Source: a virus
Virus record (IMG/VR): IMGVR_UViG_3300027969_000266
Coordinates: 1-33,645 of that record
Strand: one strand, 5' to 3'
DNA length: 33,645 nt
Shown: positions 31,759-33,645 of the stretch, piece by piece
How the letters are laid out: each line of letters starts with the position of its first letter
How positions within the stretch are numbered: the stretch's first letter is position 1
Notes under the pieces: model-generated
Seen by the model: only the letters and a program-made list of their open reading frames with translations
What the model was told of the DNA's origin: nothing
Databases searched by the model: none
Position numbers and translations under genes: made by a program

Positions 31759-31899
31759 ATGGATAACATAAGCTTTATTGTAGTTAGTGGACTTGGTGGG
31801 CTTCTTGTAGTGGGTGTAAAAACCAAGTACACCAAAGTTAAGTTGTTTATTAGTAATGGTTTATATGTTCTTAGTGGACTTGTAGTACTTACTATTTAA
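31759..31899 (+). CDS. Possible 46-residue membrane peptide inside the origin
   Basis: An ATG at 31759, with GGA about 9 bases upstream, opens 46 codons. They encode two hydrophobic stretches (ISFIVVSGLGGLLVVGV and GLYVLSGLVVLTI) around a Lys-rich loop. Parts of the sequence are dictated by the iterons, so the frame may be accidental. If real, it would be a tiny hairpin membrane protein. Confidence 0.25.
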   Translation: MDNISFIVVSGLGGLLVVGVKTKYTKVKLFISNGLYVLSGLVVLTI

Positions 31900-31952
31900 A
31901 TAAAAGTATTTAAATAAAATAGTATAAAGAGATAGTGTACAAGTGTTCTTTA

Positions 31953-31969
31953 TGTCGGATATTCCGACA
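31953..31969. promoter_or_regulatory. 17-bp dyad, TGTCGGA-3-TCCGACA
   Basis: TGTCGGA at 31953-31959 and TCCGACA at 31963-31969 form a perfect 7-bp inverted repeat around TAT. No T-run follows, so it is not a + strand terminator. It lies after the AT-rich 13-mers and before the next gene. An operator or an origin accessory protein site is likely. Confidence 0.55.
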
Positions 31970-32085
31970 CATTGGTTAAGTATCCTATAGATTCTCAAAA
32001 ACTTACCGGAAAACGATCACCAAGTCCACTAACCCCACTAAACCGGATTTTTACCACAGGATGGATACCTGATTTAAGGTGTCCA

Positions 32086-32634
32086 ATGATCATAAATTTT
32101 GATGCAAAAGATACTGATTTACTATGGCAAATTGGTGAAGCAAAATCACTTTGGTTCAAGAAAAATAACTGGCCTATTCATATTCAGAGGATGACTAAGT
32201 TTGGGATCTCTGAAGAGCAAGCCAGAACCTATAACCAGTTTTGCGGGCTAGCTGGTGAAGCAGCTCTTTGGGAATGGCTGTATGGCGATCTCTCAGAGTT
32301 TTGGGCGCAACAAGCTTACCTGCATGAATCGCAATCCCTGACCGATGGTGGCACTGATATGGGGAGTCTGGATGTCAAGACTCGCGATTTGATCACTGAC
32401 CCAATCCCCTGGCTAATTATCACACCTCATAAATTAGATACCAAGGTCAGGTATGTGCTGTGTGTGGTCCAGTCTGAACACCCAAGCAAACCTGAGACTA
32501 TATCAGTTGAGATCATAGGCAGCATTCATGGTGAAGTTGTGGACAGACTGAAAGAACACTGGTGGCATGAAGGGCTGCACCGGATCACGATAGAGCAAGA
32601 GTATTTAACCCCACCCGAAACTTTAAAATGGTAG
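32086..32634 (+). CDS. PD-(D/E)XK nuclease-like protein
   Basis: The product has 182 residues from ATG 32086, with AAGG just upstream; the frame is open back to 31972, but those codons run through an iteron and look non-coding. The core is Glu59 in GLAGEAALWEWL, Asp91 in DGGTDMG and D-V-K at 96-98 in LDVKTR, the order and spacing of a restriction-endonuclease-like fold. Strands LIITPHKL and VRYVLCVVQSE follow. It could act in recombination, host DNA degradation or DNA processing. It is expressed from the origin-proximal end of the replication block. Confidence 0.72.
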   Translation: MIINFDAKDTDLLWQIGEAKSLWFKKNNWPIHIQRMTKFGISEEQARTYNQFCGLAGEAALWEWLYGDLSEFWAQQAYLHESQSLTDGGTDMGSLDVKTRDLITDPIPWLIITPHKLDTKVRYVLCVVQSEHPSKPETISVEIIGSIHGEVVDRLKEHWWHEGLHRITIEQEYLTPPETLKW

Positions 32635-32683
32635 GAGAATAGTTATTACTGAAGGCACTTGCAGGAGATGTTTAAGGATCAGG

Positions 32684-32863
32684 ATGCTTAGGTATGGTGT
32701 CTGCAATTACTGCGGATCTGAAGCCAGAACTACTACCCAGATGATGATCCTATTAGGCAAACAAAAAGCCATGATTAAACAGCTAAGGCATGAGAGAAGA
32801 TTGCTTAAGTTCCAATTGCAGACTGCCAAGGCTAAGTTGGCTAGGTGCAAATCCAGTCCTTGA
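32684..32863 (+). CDS. Small protein with CxxC and coiled coil (59 aa)
   Basis: ATG 32684 follows AAGGATCAGG and opens 59 codons to TGA 32861-32863. The product starts MLRYGVCNYCGSEARTTT, with a CNYC half zinc knuckle. It continues as a very basic amphipathic helix (KQKAMIKQLRHERRLLKFQLQTA) with a last Cys near the end. It fills most of the space between the nuclease-like gene and rusA. A DNA-binding or RNA-binding adaptor is plausible. No family is recognised. Confidence 0.6.
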   Translation: MLRYGVCNYCGSEARTTTQMMILLGKQKAMIKQLRHERRLLKFQLQTAKAKLARCKSSP

Positions 32864-32901
32864 GATTTTGTATCTAAAGGATTATCGGCAAAAATAGGAG
32901 C

Positions 32902-33264
32902 ATGAGGCTAGAGCTTCCAATACCACCGAGCGCAAATCACATCTTTCGGGCATCCCGCAGGGGTCAGGTCTACCGATCTAAAAAATATGTTGATTGGCAC
33001 AAAGCAGCAGAGCTTATGGCCTATGCAACAAAGAAGGGCAAGGTAATCAATCCACCCTATGCAATCACCATGGTGATCATAGGTGGGTCAGGATGGCGCA
33101 AGGATCGAGACCTAGACAACTGCTGGAAACCTGTGCTGGATCTATTGCAGCACATAGGAATCATTCAAGAAGACAACTGCCAACACATCACCCGATTGGT
33201 AGTCACTTATGCCAAAGGTGATGGTAGACCTGCAGAGTGCCACCTGACGATAGCAGGTGCATGA
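32902..33264 (+). CDS. rusA: RusA-type Holliday junction resolvase
   Basis: The product has 120 residues. It has the RusA pattern LPIPPSANHIFR at the N-terminus, then the active-site block DRDLDNCWKPVLDLLQHIGIIQEDN with Asp70, Asp72, Lys76, Asp80 and Asp91. RusA dimers cut four-way DNA junctions to resolve recombination or replication intermediates before packaging. TAGGAG lies before the ATG. The ATGA overlap with the HNH gene places it in the late part of the replication operon, close to the packaging genes across the circular junction. Confidence 0.92.
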   Translation: MRLELPIPPSANHIFRASRRGQVYRSKKYVDWHKAAELMAYATKKGKVINPPYAITMVIIGGSGWRKDRDLDNCWKPVLDLLQHIGIIQEDNCQHITRLVVTYAKGDGRPAECHLTIAGA

Positions 33265-33560
33265 TGCCATCAGATCACGACCACATTAAGCACGACTCAA
33301 GACCAAGACCAGCACAGGGAAGGCGCACAGATAGACCATCACCCCACCGCAGAGGCTATGGCCGATCATGGGAGAAGATCAGGCTAGCGATCCTCAGAGA
33401 AGAACCACTTTGCAGAGGATGTCAAGGGCCAGCCACCTGTGTTGACCATATCCAGCCTTTGAAACAAGGTGGAACTAATCACAAGACAAACCTGCAACCT
33501 TTGTGCGCATCATGCCACAACTCCAAGACATGGCATGAAACATGGGGAAAAAAACAATGA
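33261..33560 (+). CDS. HNH endonuclease next to the terminase genes
   Basis: The product has 99 residues from ATG 33261, which overlaps the rusA stop; an in-frame GTG at 33237 would extend it unnecessarily. The motif set is complete: zinc Cys51/54 (CRGC), Asp62-His63 in VDHIQPLKQGG, Asn78 in NLQPLC, Cys82/85 and His86 in CASCHNSKT. HNH proteins of this size beside terS/terL in HK97-like phages are needed for cohesive-end cleavage and packaging. With the junction closed it lies about 130 bases upstream of terS, as expected for that role. Confidence 0.92.
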   Translation: MMPSDHDHIKHDSRPRPAQGRRTDRPSPHRRGYGRSWEKIRLAILREEPLCRGCQGPATCVDHIQPLKQGGTNHKTNLQPLCASCHNSKTWHETWGKKQ

Positions 33561-33645
33561 TTAATGACTATTTCCTAGGGAAAACCAACCTGACAGATCG
33601 GCAGGTAGGGGGGGATCGAAAAATCCAGCATGGTGGCGGGAGTAC
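33557..33645 (+). CDS. 5' part of the ORF crossing the genome ends
   Basis: ATG 33557 overlaps the HNH stop and opens a frame that runs to the window end and, in a circle, through base 52 of the window (46 codons in total). The product starts MINDYFLGKTNLTDRQVGG and is Gly-rich at the junction. It is translationally linked to both neighbours by 4-base overlaps. I do not recognise it. The G-rich stretch at 33606-33613 and the following bases are candidates for cos or terminase recognition. Confidence 0.5.
   Translation, partial: MINDYFLGKTNLTDRQVGGDRKIQHGGGS

Larger units (their letters stand above)
31657..32032 (+). other. ori: Probable replication origin with seven 11-bp iterons
   Basis: The 11-mer AAGT(A/C)CAC(C/T)AA occurs exactly seven times in 376 bases. 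Forward copies start at 31689, 31698, 31825 and 32022; reverse copies (TT(G/A)GTG(G/T)ACTT) start at 31657, 31784 and 31871. Two identical AT-rich 13-mers TATTTAAATAAAA (31893-31905 and 31907-31919) look like an unwinding element, and a dyad lies at 31953-31969. The region is strongly AT-rich, mostly non-coding, and follows the primase-helicase gene. This is the normal anatomy of an iteron origin. Confidence 0.78.

Noticed and set aside
31644-31835. Minus-strand hydrophobic 63-codon frame over the origin
   Set aside because: It runs antisense through four iterons, lacks a ribosome binding site, and no other minus-strand gene exists in the genome.
31953-31975. Dyad as an intrinsic terminator
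   Set aside because: The stem is good but no T-run follows on the + strand.

Overview
The window looks like the complete genome of a temperate, tailed (siphovirus-type, HK97/lambda-like) bacteriophage, and its two ends very probably join into a circle. A 46-codon frame that starts at 33557 stays open across the end/start junction and stops at base 52, where it overlaps the GTG of the terminase small subunit by four bases (GTGA). Every gene I accept is on the + strand. Base composition looks mid-40s % GC by eye (not computed). The host is probably a planctomycete. This is inference from protein style: an exported-looking protein whose N-terminal domain resembles ones I associate with Gemmata-type planctomycetes, a papain-like peptidase with a holin-like neighbour, an HNH nuclease of a form I know from that phylum, a polymorphic-outer-membrane-repeat/choice-of-anchor-Q surface domain used as a tail fibre, and a phage CsrA.

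Layout. (1) 49-4279: DNA packaging and prohead genes (TerS P27-type, TerL, portal, HK97-type protease). (2) 4282-5082: two small membrane proteins, an intrinsic terminator and a structured leader before the capsid gene. (3) 5083-8938: major capsid, connectors, tail completion proteins and tail tube protein. (4) 8956-12673: tail assembly chaperones joined by a programmed -1 frameshift, then the tape measure. (5) 12684-20941: tail tip and a chain of modular fibre/adhesin genes ending in a tail-collar protein. (6) 20951-23503: exported protein, papain-like cysteine peptidase, secreted Cys-rich peptide and holin-like protein, probably the lysis/envelope cassette. No muramidase or amidase is visible. 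(7) 23490-25278: HNH nuclease, zinc-finger protein, an attP consisting of the 3' half of a tRNA-Pro(TGG) gene, and a tyrosine integrase. (8) 25315-27777: winged-helix protein, a promoter/operator region with phased GTCAG repeats, a small helical protein, CsrA, a conserved early protein, Gp157 and an SSB-like protein. (9) 27778-31647: a second GTCAG-bearing control region, an AlpA/excisionase-type HTH, a PD-(D/E)XK-like protein, a DUF6378-like protein and a primase-helicase. (10) 31648-32085: an AT-rich region with seven copies of an 11-bp iteron, two AT-rich 13-mers and a dyad, the probable replication origin. (11) 32086-33645: a second PD-(D/E)XK-like protein, a small zinc/coiled-coil protein, RusA resolvase, a terminus-proximal HNH nuclease, and the junction ORF leading back to TerS.

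How it works together (inference). The phage integrates at a host tRNA-Pro gene. It expresses early genes from promoters near 25650 and 27930 that appear to share an operator motif. It replicates from the iteron origin with its own primase-helicase, resolves branches with RusA and packages with the HNH/TerS/TerL set. It builds a tail with several exchangeable adhesins. No cI-like divergent repressor is visible, so lysogeny control may rest on the winged-helix protein and on post-transcriptional control by CsrA.
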